Assembly: GCA_922989275.2 (NCBI GenBank)
Contig: OV277859.1
Coordinates: 85,928,198 to 85,992,197 of the forward strand
Direction: 5' to 3'
Length of the DNA: 64,000 nucleotides
Source: Gari tellinella
Taxonomy: Eukaryota > Mollusca > Bivalvia > Cardiida > Psammobiidae
Under the pieces are notes generated by a model that saw nothing but the letters and a program-made list of their open reading frames with translations, was not told where the DNA came from and searched no databases. The position numbers and the translations under genes were made by a program. Positions 1 to 9,466 of this stretch are shown piece by piece; within the stretch, counting starts at the first letter, position 1, and every line of letters starts with the position of its first letter.

Positions 1-80
1 TACTCTTTATATGTACGCATCGGACATGTGTACTCTTCATATGTACGCATCGGACATGTGTACTCTTTATATGTTCACTA
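1..80. repeat. 30-bp tandem repeat at window edge
   Basis: Two full units and a partial third of a 30-bp repeat (unit starts TACTCTTTATATGTACGC and ends GGACATGTG). The array probably continues outside the window. Units differ by single substitutions. Confidence 0.8.
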
Positions 81-199
81 TCTGTAAAAGACGCAAAAAC
101 CTGGCATTAGGGCTCGCTGAGATAACGGTTTGAAAGCATGGTTCTTGCAGAAAAACCGTTAACCCATTCAAGCCTATAGAGCGTATTACAAGGGACACT

Positions 200-266
200 G
201 GCAAACAGTGTAGACCATAATGAGACACCGTGTTACGCGGCGTCTTAGCATGGTCCTCACTATTTT
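200..266. mobile_element. decayed core-I hairpin remnant
   Basis: Starts with GCAAACAGTGTAGACC and has the GTTACGCGGCGTC centre of the core-I hairpin, but the right arm has diverged (GTCTTAGCATGGTCC). Terminal repeats of the parent element cannot be seen. Bases 267-519 hold nothing I recognise. Confidence 0.45.
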
Positions 267-570
267 CTTTTGCGTATGAAATATTCTGCTGTATGGAAAA
301 CCATTACAGTGACCTTAGATCACCCTTGTACATCTAAAATGAAATATTCCAGCAAGCACACCAGGAGAGTCCATTGCAATATACAGGCATAAATGGGTTA
401 ATACGGTGCTACATGTATTTCATTTTATAGAAACTCTACATCACTAACGGGAAGGAGTATATCTACAATCTGCTTTTATCTTAATTGAAACAGGCCAATA
501 TAGTTACTCTGGATAACTGTTGACTTTCCTAAGTACCACAGAGAGTAAAGCGGTGCCATTCAAATTCAAG

Positions 571-840
571 ATGGCGTCGTCGGATATTGTACGAATTTTT
601 ATATGTGGCCCACACAGTACAGGCAAGACAACACTTGTTCAGGCATTAAAGCCACACCTCTCGGGGTTTAAAACAGTTGAGAATATTGGCCGTGCAATAA
701 TTGAAAGCAACCAATGGTCTCCTACAGATTACTCGCCTGATTCAAACATAGGCAACATGCAGAAACTATTCGAAGAAAACCTGCAGCGCCGCATTGAACT
801 TGATGTCGAATACACTGAAAATGGTTTTGGTGGTACCTAA
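571..840 (+). pseudogene. NadR/Ttd14-like P-loop ATPase, 5' exon (broken gene)
   Basis: The open frame begins at an ATG in good context (AAGATGG, 571); an upstream in-frame ATG at 520 is less likely. The peptide starts MASSDIVRIFICGP and has a clear Walker A motif, GPHSTGKTTL, followed by VENIGRAIIES and LFEENLQRRIELDVEY. This is the layout of the AAA_28 (NadR/Ttd14-like) nucleotide-binding domain, where a P-loop is followed by a helix ending in an R-I-x-x-E-x-x-Y stretch. The frame runs into a stop at 838, so the true exon end is probably earlier, at a GT near 822-828, but no donor is convincing. The next expected segment (the D-R-G / Walker B region) was not found in the following 2.1 kb. 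Together with the frame break in the downstream piece (2972-3216), I read this as a decayed gene. An intact gene with a very divergent middle exon is possible. Confidence 0.5.
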
Positions 841-968
841 GTATTAGTGTTTTCTTCTGACCTGTCGGAGTTATTTTTAGATTGGAACATTCTAAAACTT
901 TCAAAGGGATGAGTTTTCTCTACATACGGTTAATGATACGGATAGCTGTAATTTTTGTGCGCAATGTA

Positions 969-1190
969 CAGTAGAGAATACCTTATTATTTCCCGTTTAA
1001 ACGCAAACGCAATGCACTAAACTGTGGAAATTTACTTTCAGAAATTTTAATTATATTTTTAATCTGAGTAGCAAACAGGTTGGAGCCTGATCAGACGCCG
1101 GGTAACCCGGCGTCTGATCTGGCTCCAACCTGTTTGCAATGGAAATAATAGTTTTAGTATATAAATGCGTTTGTTGGGAAAGAATAAAAT
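969..1190. mobile_element. family A MITE (Tc1/mariner-like, TA)
   Basis: Begins ACAGTAGAGAATACC, contains CGTTTAAACGCAAACG, a core-I hairpin at about 1074-1140 (centre GCCGGGTAACCCGGC), and ends GTTGGGAAAGAATAA. It matches better copies at 46691-46938 and 53799-54044; the termini here are worn. Confidence 0.75.
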
Positions 1191-1359
1191 ATCAGTAAAG
1201 TTAGCGCAAGGGTCTCGTGCTGTACGAGGATCATGTTATCTCAAGTTGCAAAGTGTACGACTATATAGATCCGATGTTACCCTGTTATTTATTTACCATT
1301 ATGAACTATACTGTTCTAAAAATAACTCCGACAGGTCAGAAAAATCGAACAAAACGTCT

Positions 1360-1437
1360 ACCACAATTACCACCACTATTTCTTTTTCTTCTATTTATGC
1401 TTCTTTTACTACTGCTACTACTACTACTACGAGGGGT
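1360..1437. repeat. TTC/TAC microsatellite tract
   Basis: Imperfect pyrimidine-rich triplet tract grading into (TAC)n. It abuts the left end of the inverted-repeat element at 1428-2360. Confidence 0.6.
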
Positions 1438-2360
1438 GTTCAAATAGTATTGATACTGGATCAATAACTTCAATATAATAAGTGCAAAATGCATGTGTGA
1501 TATATCATTTTAAAGAGCAATTCTTCGCCTACACGATGGTATAATGCACGATAAGATCACATAACTCGATGAGTCACAAAATGAGCCTAAATGACCCCTA
1601 CTCGAGGACACTGGAACATAGCACTTTTCAGACATTACTTTTTGACGTAATAACTTCTTTAAGAGTACGATTTCCAGATTATTTTGTAAATATATCAGTT
1701 TATGTCTAGTTTTAATGTAAATAAAATTTTATTTCTATTGAAAGGTTTAACTGTCTCTAAATCTCATTTTTCAAAATCAACATTTCTTATTTTGCTAATG
1801 ACGAAAGTGGACATGTTTTTCCGAACGCTATGAAAATGTTCTAGATGAGTATATCTACATTTTGATTTTAAAACATGAAACCATTTTTCAATGGCTTCAA
1901 TTATAGCCTGGTTTAATAATAAAAAAAGGGTTTGTAGTTTCCCTAACTACTTTTATACATAACAGGAGATCATTTTTTTATTATATTTTCAGTACGTGTT
2001 TAGAATTAGCTCTTTTTTTTATATTTTATGTAATAATAACATTTAAAACTGTGTAGTGTTTGCATAATTGTCTTATTGTATTTTACAGAAAATTTCATAA
2101 ACTTATTCAAAATAATAAAGCCGTAATAATAATTATAGTATCAAATTGTGTTTAGAAAATTAACTCAAATATACACAAAAAAGGTCCAGTATCCTCGAGG
2201 AGGGGTTATTTAGGTTCATGTTGGGGCTGATCGAGTAATGCGATTTTATCGTGCATGATATCACTGTGTCGGCAAAAAATGGATATATCACACATGCATT
2301 TTGCACTTATAATACTGAAGTTATTGATCCAGTATCAAAACTTTTTGAACTACCCTCGTA
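1428..2360. mobile_element. non-autonomous element with ~180-bp inverted repeats
   Basis: The left arm (about 1428-1620) and the reverse complement of 2180-2360 share GATACTGGATCAATAACTTC, GTGCAAAATGCATGTGTGAT and the CTCGAGGA segment. The interior is very AT-rich and has no coding potential. The ends (TACGAGGG then GTTCAAA) recall mariner-like termini, but the superfamily is not certain. It sits between the two ATPase fragments. Confidence 0.65.
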
Positions 2361-2560
2361 CTATTACTACCGCTGATGATGTTGGTGACGCTGCTGCTGA
2401 TGGTTATGATGATTGGGATCATGACGACACTGCTGCTGCCAGTTTTAATTATATGCTATTACTTATTACCCTCATAGATCAAACCACTTCTTTACTACCG
2501 ATCGAAAACTGCTTTAGAGTTCCCTTTGTGCTTTACGCCTTTCTATATTCCCATTAAATG
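2361..2560. other. GAT/GCT triplet-rich stretch, no gene
   Basis: An imperfect GATGATG / GCTGCTGATGG tract at about 2370-2450 makes a spurious open frame. No domain or splice signals support coding. Confidence 0.5.
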
Positions 2561-2584
2561 TGTCGCTTTAAAACATATACAGTT

Positions 2585-2668
2585 AAACACTCTATTACGA
2601 CTCCCTCCGAACAACGCACATAATCTTTGTCTCCCAATGGGTGTCGGGGCAGAGAGGGAGCGCTGTAT
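2585..2668. mobile_element. family B MITE, right-end fragment
   Basis: ACGACTCCCTCCGAACAACG through AGAGAGGGAGCGCTGTA is the right end of family B (compare 48050-48120). The left part and hairpin are absent. Confidence 0.7.
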
Positions 2669-2779
2669 TTATTGAGTAATGGGTTAAATAACGATATGTT
2701 TTCTTTGAACAATGCGTGACCGTTTAAACAGTATTTGAGTCGAATACGCATCTTACAAATTAACAATTATCATGCTGAA

Positions 2780-2940
2780 TTGTCGTCTGCTTAAAATATA
2801 TCGTCTGCGAAAAAAAAGATATTTTTTAACTTTGAGGAAATATTAATGTGATTGGCAAACAGATTAGATCCAGTTCAGACGCCGCGTTACGCTGCGTCTG
2901 ATCTGGATCCAAGCTATTTGCAAATATTAGCCAAGTCGCG
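2780..2940. mobile_element. family B MITE, central fragment
   Basis: Contains the CGTCTGCTTAAAAT motif and a core-I hairpin at about 2846-2923 (centre GCCGCGTTACGCTGC). The right terminus is missing, and the sequence runs straight into the polypyrimidine tract of the exon at 2972. Confidence 0.65.
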
Positions 2941-2971
2941 CTTACCTTTATAAGAGTTCTTTTTTTTTCAG

Positions 2972-3216
2972 AATGAGAAAGTCGCTTGTGATTTTGGTAA
3001 AACCACAGCAAGAGTGTAGTTAGATTCTGTTGTACTTTGGAAGAAGAGGAGGATTTCTATTCTGCGTTTGAAGAGGAACTTCGTGACAATGACATAGATT
3101 ATCACGTGATAAAGGAGCTCCGTTTAGATGTTAGAGTAGAAACAGTTCTCAGTAAACTGAAGGATATGCGCGAATCAAAGCTTCACGTGGGAACTACTCC
3201 CCTTACACTACAATAA
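2972..3216 (+). pseudogene. NadR/Ttd14-like ATPase, C-terminal exon with frame break
   Basis: A strong acceptor (TTCTTTTTTTTTCAG, ending 2971) precedes a segment whose first frame reads SLVILVKPQQEC. It then continues one frame over as LEEEEDFYSAFEEELRD, followed by NDIDYHVIKELRLDVRVET and a TAA stop at 3214-3216. In this ATPase family a hydrophobic strand followed by an aromatic-rich 'F-Y-x-x-F' helix and a 'Y-x-V-I-x-x-L-x-L-x-x-R-V' end is the usual C-terminus, so the two frames fit one protein. The switch near 3013-3020 leaves TAG in the first frame. With the missing middle of the domain, this points to a pseudogene. A sequencing error at the frame switch is an alternative. I see no functional regulation signals. 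Confidence 0.45.
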
Positions 3217-3733
3217 TGCGCTAAATCACGGAGGCGATACACGATATTTTGGTGATCAAGGGGGGTTACTGTTATGGGCTTACTGACAGAGGTTGCAATT
3301 TTAGAAAGGGTTAGTGCTCTTATATAAAATGAAAACTTCGTCCATATATGTTTAATAATAATTATTATAATAATGACTTAATGTTGTTGTTCTTTCAATT
3401 ATGTGGATTGTATTTTTGTATCGACAATCAATTTTCAATATGGTCCACAAACAACATTAACACATTATATAACATCAATCATGTTGGAAAGGGATAGAAT
3501 CATCAATCAGTATATTTTTTTTTACACCTTTGCAAACAGAGTTGACTAAGAAAAGACACGCTGGTGGGAGCTCTCAATAGGGTCTACTCTGTTTACTTAT
3601 AGAATTTTAAAGATCAATCTGTACACTATATGTACATGTTATAGCAAAACAGATTGTTTTAATTTTAGCAAAAAGAAATGACAAAAGGACACACCAAAGA
3701 TTCATTTAACTCTTTAGTCTATGGTATGTGTGT
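3217..3733. other. no gene seen
   Basis: AT-rich sequence. A small remnant of a core-type repeat (GCAAACAGAGTTGACTAAG ... GGTCTACTCTGTTT) lies around 3531-3597. Nothing else is recognisable. Confidence 0.5.
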
Positions 3734-4073
3734 ACAGCGTTACCTCTCTTCAACGACATCCAATGGGAGACAAAAAATGTTAACGTTGTTCGGAGGGAGT
3801 CGTTATAGGGAGGGGAATTTGCAAACAGCTTGTATCCAGATCAGACGCCGCTTTACGCGGCGTCTGCTCTGGATTCAATCTGTTTGTCATTCGTCATTAA
3901 GTTTTTTTTGTCAAAATGTCCATTATGTAACTTTGAGAAAAAAACAGCAGACGACAAATTTCAGCAGACGGTATTGCAGGCATGAAAAGCGATAGACATG
4001 GGCACCAACAGCAAGGGTCGTTATAAGGAGGGAGTCGTTGTTGAGAGGGCCGTTGTAGAGAGGGAGCACTGTA
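3734..4073 (-). mobile_element. family B MITE (near full length)
   Basis: Starts CAGCGTTACCTCTCTTC and ends GAGAGGGAGCACTGTA, flanked by TA. The core-I hairpin is at about 3820-3888. The order of internal blocks is reversed relative to 47771-48120. It lies in 3' flanking DNA of the ATPase fragment. Confidence 0.85.
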
Positions 4074-4089
4074 GTATTAAAGAGAGGCG

Positions 4090-4180
4090 ACCATTTAAAG
4101 CATGTTGAAATTAAATCAGAATGCACATAAATGCGCAATCTGCTTTACTTTATAGCACGCTTTAAGCTACTATCTGATAG
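4090..4180 (+). mobile_element. family C MITE fragment
   Basis: AAGCATGTTGAAATTAAATC ... GCAATCTGCTTTACTTTA ... CTTTAAGCTACTATCTG is a worn core-II hairpin of family C without terminal TTAA repeats. Confidence 0.5.
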
Positions 4181-4188
4181 AGTAATAT

Positions 4189-4297
4189 GCAGTCTTGAAT
4201 ATGTAGTAAAAGAAATATACATGTACATGTATTCTATACTGAGTATAGAATACATAATTATACATGTATATTTCTTATATTACATATTCAAGACTGC
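4189..4297. repeat. 109-bp near-perfect hairpin
   Basis: GCAGTCTTGAATATGTAGTA pairs with the 3' end TACATATTCAAGACTGC, and the inner arms (TACATGTATTCTATACT / AGTATAGAATACATAATTA) also pair. There is almost no loop. It may be a tiny foldback element. Confidence 0.8.
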
Positions 4298-4314
4298 ACC
4301 TTGGGCACCTTAAG

Positions 4315-4565
4315 TTAACTCTTTGAACCCTAGTAACGCGTATATGCGTCATGTGAAAACAGTGTACATGTGAGGAGTACACTTGTCCTATGCAAACAGT
4401 GTATACCTTGATTAGAGGGCTCATTAAGGAGCCCTTTGATCAGGGTCTACACTGTTTGAATTTTTGACATATATTGTAAAAATCAACCATAAAAACTCAA
4501 AAATGGACTAGACTTAATTGAAAAATAGAACTGTCCATCTCAGGTTTCAGGGAGGAATGGGTTAA
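4315..4565 (+). mobile_element. family D MITE (TTAA, piggyBac-like)
   Basis: Bounded by TTAACTCTTTGAACCCTAG and CAGGGAGGAATGGGTTAA. A core-I hairpin at about 4392-4460 has the GATCAGGG...CCCTGATC arm variant of family D (centre GCTCATTAAGGAGCC). Confidence 0.85.
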
Positions 4566-5128
4566 TGCACGTGCTCTCTCAGCTACTTTTTTCAATAAAT
4601 ATTAAATTGTAATAGATCACTTGATGCTGTTATTCTTGCAAATTGCTAGATCAAGTTAGTATTGTTAAATTGTTGTTAATTATAAGTTTTGTATAAAATG
4701 CATTTTGTTTTATGTTGAGGGTCTCATGAAAGATTGATCTTTATCAAATGAGCTCTCTCGTTAAATAGAGTCTTTATTAGTACTATTATTATTATTAGTT
4801 ACCCCAGTACAAAGGTTATATACCAAAAGATCAGACGCCGCGAATTTATGTATCAACAATTACGAAAAGGGGAGATAACTCAAGAACGAAAAAACAGATC
4901 AAACCCACAATCACATTTGGGTGAACAACTTCAGATGGCCAACATTAAAAGTGCATTATTACAAAAAGTTCTGATGAGGGATGGTAGAGTAATGCTCCAG
5001 ACAAAATAATGTTTACAGACGAAAAGACGGACGGACAGACGGGCTGATGGAGTGATTCCAATATACACACCCCACCCGCAATTCGTTAAGGTGGATGTGG
5101 GGGTTATGAAAAATCCGCAAACATCATA
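4566..5128. other. no gene seen
   Basis: AT-rich with no convincing open frame. CAGACGGACGGACAGACG-like short repeats occur at 5024-5050. Confidence 0.5.
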
Positions 5129-5294
5129 CAGTCGAACTTCAATATCTCGAAATCACTTAATTCGAACTATCCGATTTGTCGACATATGAATTGCATTATT
5201 CCATGCTCGGTTCAGTCACATACCCGTATGTTTTTAACTTTGAAATACGAGTATGTTCGACCTAATCGAGTTCGAGATATCGATGTTCAACTGT
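5129..5294. mobile_element. family F MITE (Tc1/mariner-like, worn)
   Basis: Ends CAGTCGAACTTCAATATCTC and GAGATATCGATGTTCAACTG next to TA. The interior has the AACTTTGAAATACGAGTATG arm of the family F hairpin; the other arm is decayed. Compare 62928-63122. Confidence 0.75.
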
Positions 5295-5753
5295 ATTTAG
5301 CTCTATATAATTATATTGAGCATTGATGTTCGCAGATATTTTTATTTGTTTATTTCTTTTTTCATTTTCATTTTGGTCAGACAATTGTCTTTTGTTTTGA
5401 ACAAGATACTTATCAAATGGGGTCTGAAAAGTATGTATTTGTTTGTGATTTGGGTTGTGACTGCGTAATAGATGAGATATAAATGTCAAGCTGAACGTCA
5501 GGTCACTTTGTGCAGGTTAAACCGGCCAGGGGACATAACTCGACAGGTCTAGTGTTTTAGAACTAAACAATATATCGATTTGTCTGAATGTCTGTGGGAG
5601 TCGATAGACGAGGGCGGATCTATTCCTGCAGACTTAAATTCCGATACTGTATTAAAAGTTAATTATATGAGTCATGGTACAAACAAAATGGCTCTGTGAC
5701 TAGGCACAATATTAAGACTGGTTTGCACGGTGTCAGGTATATTAACTGGGTAT
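5295..5753. other. no gene seen
   Basis: A minus-strand open frame at 5262-5489 is low-complexity, partly inside family F, and has no family match. Confidence 0.5.
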
Positions 5754-6044
5754 TTAACCCTTTACTCCATGGCCTGTTTCTAGTTTTGAAGACAAGTGAC
5801 CACTTAAAACAGGTTGAAAGTAAAGCAGAATGTGCCTTAAGGCGTATTCTGCTTTATTTTTAACCTTCTTTAAGATAAAATCTGCTAGAATATAATATTT
5901 CTTATGGTATAAAATTATAAATTCATGACTGTATAAATTTGAACTATTTCCCTTCAGTGGAAGAATCAGTTAAAATGTGTTAAAATACGTATGTATGGAG
6001 TAATTAAAGACGTAAAAAGGCATATTTATGGAGTGATGGATTAA
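5754..6044 (-). mobile_element. family C MITE (TTAA, piggyBac-like)
   Basis: TTAACCCTTTACTCCATGGC at the left and GGAGTGATGGATTAA at the right. The core-II hairpin is at about 5808-5870; GAAACAGGC and ACTGAAG family markers are on the minus strand. Confidence 0.85.
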
Positions 6045-6118
6045 TTCACATATTTTATGTCTGTACATCATACTGGACACGTTAAAGATCAAAGGTATCC
6101 TTATCCTAATCCAGCAGT

Positions 6119-6699
6119 GTGTATCGGCATATCCGCGACATGCGTAACCCCCCAGGGCGTATCGACATATCCGCGACATTAACCTCAGGGCGTACCGACA
6201 TAGTCGCGACATAAACCCCAGGTCGTGTCGACATGTCCGCGACATAAAACTCAGGGCGTACCGACATAGTCGCGACATAAACCCCAGGTCGTGTCGACAT
6301 GTCCGCGACATAAAACTCAGGGCGTACCGACATAGTCGCGACATAAACATCAGGTCGTGTCGACATGCCCGCGACATAAAACTCAGGGCGTACCGACATA
6401 GTCGCGACATAAACCCCAGGTCGTGTCGACATGTCCGCGACATAAAACTCAGGGCGTACCGACATAGTCGCGACATAAACATCAGGTCGTGTCGACATGT
6501 CCGCGACATAAAACTCAGGGCGTACCGACATAGTCGCGACATAAACCTCAGGGCGTATTGACATAGTCGCGACATAAACCTCAGGGCGTATCGTCATAGT
6601 CGCGACATAAGCCTCAGGGCGTATCGACATATCCGCGATATAAACCCCATGGCGTATCGACATATCTGTGACGTATCGACATACATCTGCGACATAAAC
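6119..6699. repeat. 33/66-bp higher-order minisatellite
   Basis: About 17 units of a 33-bp repeat (CGACATAGTCGCGACATAAA + CCTCAGGGCGTAT). In the middle of the array two variants alternate, giving a 66-bp higher-order unit (GACATAGTCGCGACATAAAC alternating with GACATGTCCGCGACATAAAA). Outer units are simple 33-bp and more divergent. Because 33 is divisible by 3 and the unit lacks stops, two minus-strand frames stay open for about 200 codons with 22-residue repeats such as MSRLCRYALSFMSRTCRHDL. There is no promoter, splice or domain evidence that these are translated. Confidence 0.9.
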
Positions 6700-7016
6700 G
6701 TGCTGAATTGCCATGTCCGTCAGCTCATTAAGTTACGTGGCTCATATTTATTATATCAAACAATATCTTGTTATGTTTTGCGTCCCCTTTTTAAGCCACC
6801 AACAATTATTACTACAATCCCAGATCTGCCCCTGAATGGTCCTCTGCAGACAGTGAGAAATCGTACGATGTGGCTGTTACTATTGGCATTCGTTTCCAGT
6901 ATGCCCACTATCGATCTGATCTCAGTTCCATCTTTAGCACAGAGCTTTCCAATAGGAATCGAAAGACTGTGACAATAATTATCTGATGTTGCAACCACTC
7001 ATACGAACACCCATTG
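6700..7016. other. no gene seen
   Basis: Unique-looking sequence between the minisatellite and the next MITE fragment. Open frames of about 100 codons on either strand overlap each other and match no family. Confidence 0.4.
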
Positions 7017-7172
7017 CTTGTGTTATATGCAGTTGGTAGCTTTAAGCATTGTGAAAATAAAGCAGAAAGCTCCTGTAGGAGCTTTCTGCTTTACTTGCAC
7101 ATTGCTTAAACCATCTAGTCGCCTTTAACCACTGAATACAATGCTTATATTAAGAGGTCGTAATAGCGAAGG
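7017..7172. mobile_element. family E MITE, worn
   Basis: A hairpin of the core-II type (AAAGCAGAAAGCTCC / GGAGCTTTCTGCTTT) at about 7055-7098, followed by AAGAGGTCGTAATAGCGAAGG, which resembles the right end of family E (GTGGTCGTAATAGAGAGG). The left end is not recognisable. Confidence 0.5.
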
Positions 7173-7997
7173 CTTGCTCGTTAGCAGTGGCGTGACGTCT
7201 GACGTCGATGAGCCTTAACGGGCAGACTAACACATATAATAAGGATTAGATTCTATAAACTGATTGCGGAACGATGATAACCTCAAAGACTATCGCTTGT
7301 CCAACTCAAATGAATACGAGTATCAATAATCACAAAAGTAAAAACAAAAGTAAATCAGCGTGTGTTTTAAATTTCTCTCTCTTTAACCGCTTGAAAATAT
7401 GTTGTTTTTTTGTCAACCGTGTGAGAAGAGTCCCGTGCTAACAGTGCAGTCCCAGATCGGAGGGCACCCTTTTTATTTTTGGGTTATTACCATGAAATAA
7501 ATATATTTTTTGCCTTTCACATATTAAGGTACAGTACAAAAAATTATGACATCATCGCCATTTTCGTAAATTTCTAAGAAACTTATCCCGGATTTTTTTC
7601 TTCTTCAATGTTTCACACTTTGTGCTTTATAGTATCTTTAACATGAAATCTAACGGAAATGTGTGGGTTGTATGCTTCGTTTTAAAGTTATAACTCGTTT
7701 TATTACACCTCGCTTTGAGATACAAAATTAATTTCCCATAGACAAAAACGAAGTATTTTGCATGTCTTTTACATCTATCCAAAATATACTGTCACTCTAT
7801 ATGATATTCATTTTGCCACTCGATATGATATTATTTTCTCTATTCTTCTTTCTTTTTTGTAATGATACAAATAATGCAACGTCGTCGTTTCCCGCGTTAC
7901 GTGCACGGCGGCTCTAAATATTGGTAGTCACAACATACTTTATAAAATACGAACGAGACTATTCCACAGCCATGGTTGATAAGCTCGGTGTAATAAA
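7173..7997. other. no gene seen
   Basis: AT-rich. No open frame with domain character and no clear repeat ends. Confidence 0.5.
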
Positions 7998-8143
7998 ACA
8001 AATATTAGATGGCAGTTTGCGTGACGTTCAAATTGTCAACCCTCGAAAACAAGAATGTCACACTCGGCTTCGTCTCGGGTGACATTCTGTTTCTCGGATT
8101 GACAATTTCAATGTCACGCAAACTGCCATCTAATATTTATATA
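7998..8143. mobile_element. small foldback element
   Basis: The arms AATATTAGATGGCAGTTTGC ... and GCAAACTGCCATCTAATATT pair over about 50 bp, including AAATTGTCAA / TTGACAATTT. The centre is CTCGGCTTCGTCTCGGGTG. A small open frame across it is a by-product of the palindrome. Confidence 0.8.
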
Positions 8144-8322
8144 GTGTTTTTCACCGCTCGAACCGTAAGTTATGTTATAAATAAGCTTATTTTACATTGA
8201 CATGTCCTAAGCTTCTTCCGCGTTCCACACATTTTACCATGCAATCGAGAAAAGAAAAAAAGATGGTAATAATATAGTTGAAGGAAAAACGGATGAAAAT
8301 GTTATACAGTCTGTATGTTTTG

Positions 8323-8596
8323 TTAACTCATTGAGCCCTAGTGATGCATATATGCGACTTTTACCAAAAGTGTACCTGCAAAGAGTACATTTGTCCTATA
8401 ATATGCGTACAGTGAAGTCCCTGGTCAAAGGGCTCCTGTAGGATCCCTCTGATCAGGGGCTTCCCTGTTTGTCATTTTGTAAATATTATATATATTAAAA
8501 AAACAAAAAAAACCCACCTAAATAGTTGAAAATGAACCGGCCTTTATTGTAAACTGGACTTGTCCAATTTGGAAGTCTCAGGGGATAATGAGTTAC
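8323..8596 (+). mobile_element. family D MITE
   Basis: Left end TTAACTCATTGAGCCCTAG and right end GGATAATGAGTTA. A worn core-I hairpin (CCTGGTCAAAGGGCTCC / GGATCCCTCTGATCAGG) is at about 8406-8472. Confidence 0.8.
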
Positions 8597-8627
8597 AGTG
8601 TATGGGTCCAACTGAACTCGTAACACC

Positions 8628-9293
8628 TTTAAGGGTGTATCAATGTCATGAATTTAAGAATTTTTCAAAATATATGAAAACACTTTATGATGGTTTTGTA
8701 TTGAAGAGCTATTTAAGATGAATGAAAATATAGAAAAAGTGTACATTTTGGTGAACAACAGTTGGTTCCATGGCCATGTAAAATTTACCCCACCCACTTT
8801 CTCTTATTTTGTCCTTTTCAAACAGCCCGCTTCAATAAAATCCATTTTAAATGAAAACAAATATGATACATGTAATTTGGTTTGGTGTTATCTATTTCCT
8901 ATCTATGGTAGTATTTCTTCATACAAAAATACTAAAATGATATTTAGAGCTTTATAAATTTCACATTTGGTGCCTGTTTTTTCTTAAATTAGTTTTTGTA
9001 TGAAGAAATACTACCATAGATTGGAAATAGATAACACAAAACCAAATTATCATATTTGTTTTCATTTAAAATGGATTTTATTGAAGCGGGCTGTTTGAAA
9101 AGGACAAAATAAGAGAAAGTGGGTGGGGTAAATTTAACATGGCCATGGAGCCAACTGTTGTTCACCAAAATGTACACTTTTTCTATTTTTTCATTCATCT
9201 TAAATAGCTCTCCATACAAAACCATCATAGAGTGTTTTCATATACATGTACTTTGAAAATTTCTTAAATTCATGACAGTGATACACCCTTAAA
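8628..9293. mobile_element. foldback element with ~320-bp arms
   Basis: AAGGGTGTATCAATGTCATG at the left matches the reverse complement of CATGACAGTGATACACCCTT at the right. The two arms are nearly identical through AGAAAAAGTGTACATTTTGG and CAGCCCGCTTCAATAAAATC, with only a ~45-bp spacer around 8960-8990. Both arms read as the same short open frame (MNEKIEKVYILVNNSW...) pointing inward. This repeated peptide is not a known domain. Confidence 0.88.
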
Positions 9294-9466
9294 GAATTTT
9301 GCAAAAGTATGTCAAAGGTCAATGTCTGAAGGGTTAGAATGTTGGCATGGTCATAACAAGTACGGAAGTCCTATGCCTATTGGTTCAAATGTTATAGACA
9401 TTTATAGATTTGTGTAAAAGTAGGTCAAAGTTCAATGTCACATGGTCAAAGCATTGGTATGGTTGC
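9294..9466. repeat. GTCAAAGGTCAATGTC-type degenerate repeat
   Basis: GTATGTCAAAGGTCAATGTC and GTAGGTCAAAGTTCAATGTC recur, with GGCATGGTCATAACAAG. Similar units lie on the other side of the 3-kb element (12540-13020), so the element appears to have inserted into this repeat field. Confidence 0.55.

Noticed and set aside
1165..1467. 100-codon Thr/Ser-rich frame
   Set aside because: Produced by the TTC/TAC microsatellite.
5970..6714. Two ~200-codon repeat proteins on the minus strand
   Set aside because: Products of a stop-free 33-bp minisatellite; no start context, splice or domain evidence. Kept as a repeat.
8718..9228. Small proteins MNEKIEKVYILVNNSW...
   Set aside because: Identical mirrored frames in a foldback repeat; no function recognised.
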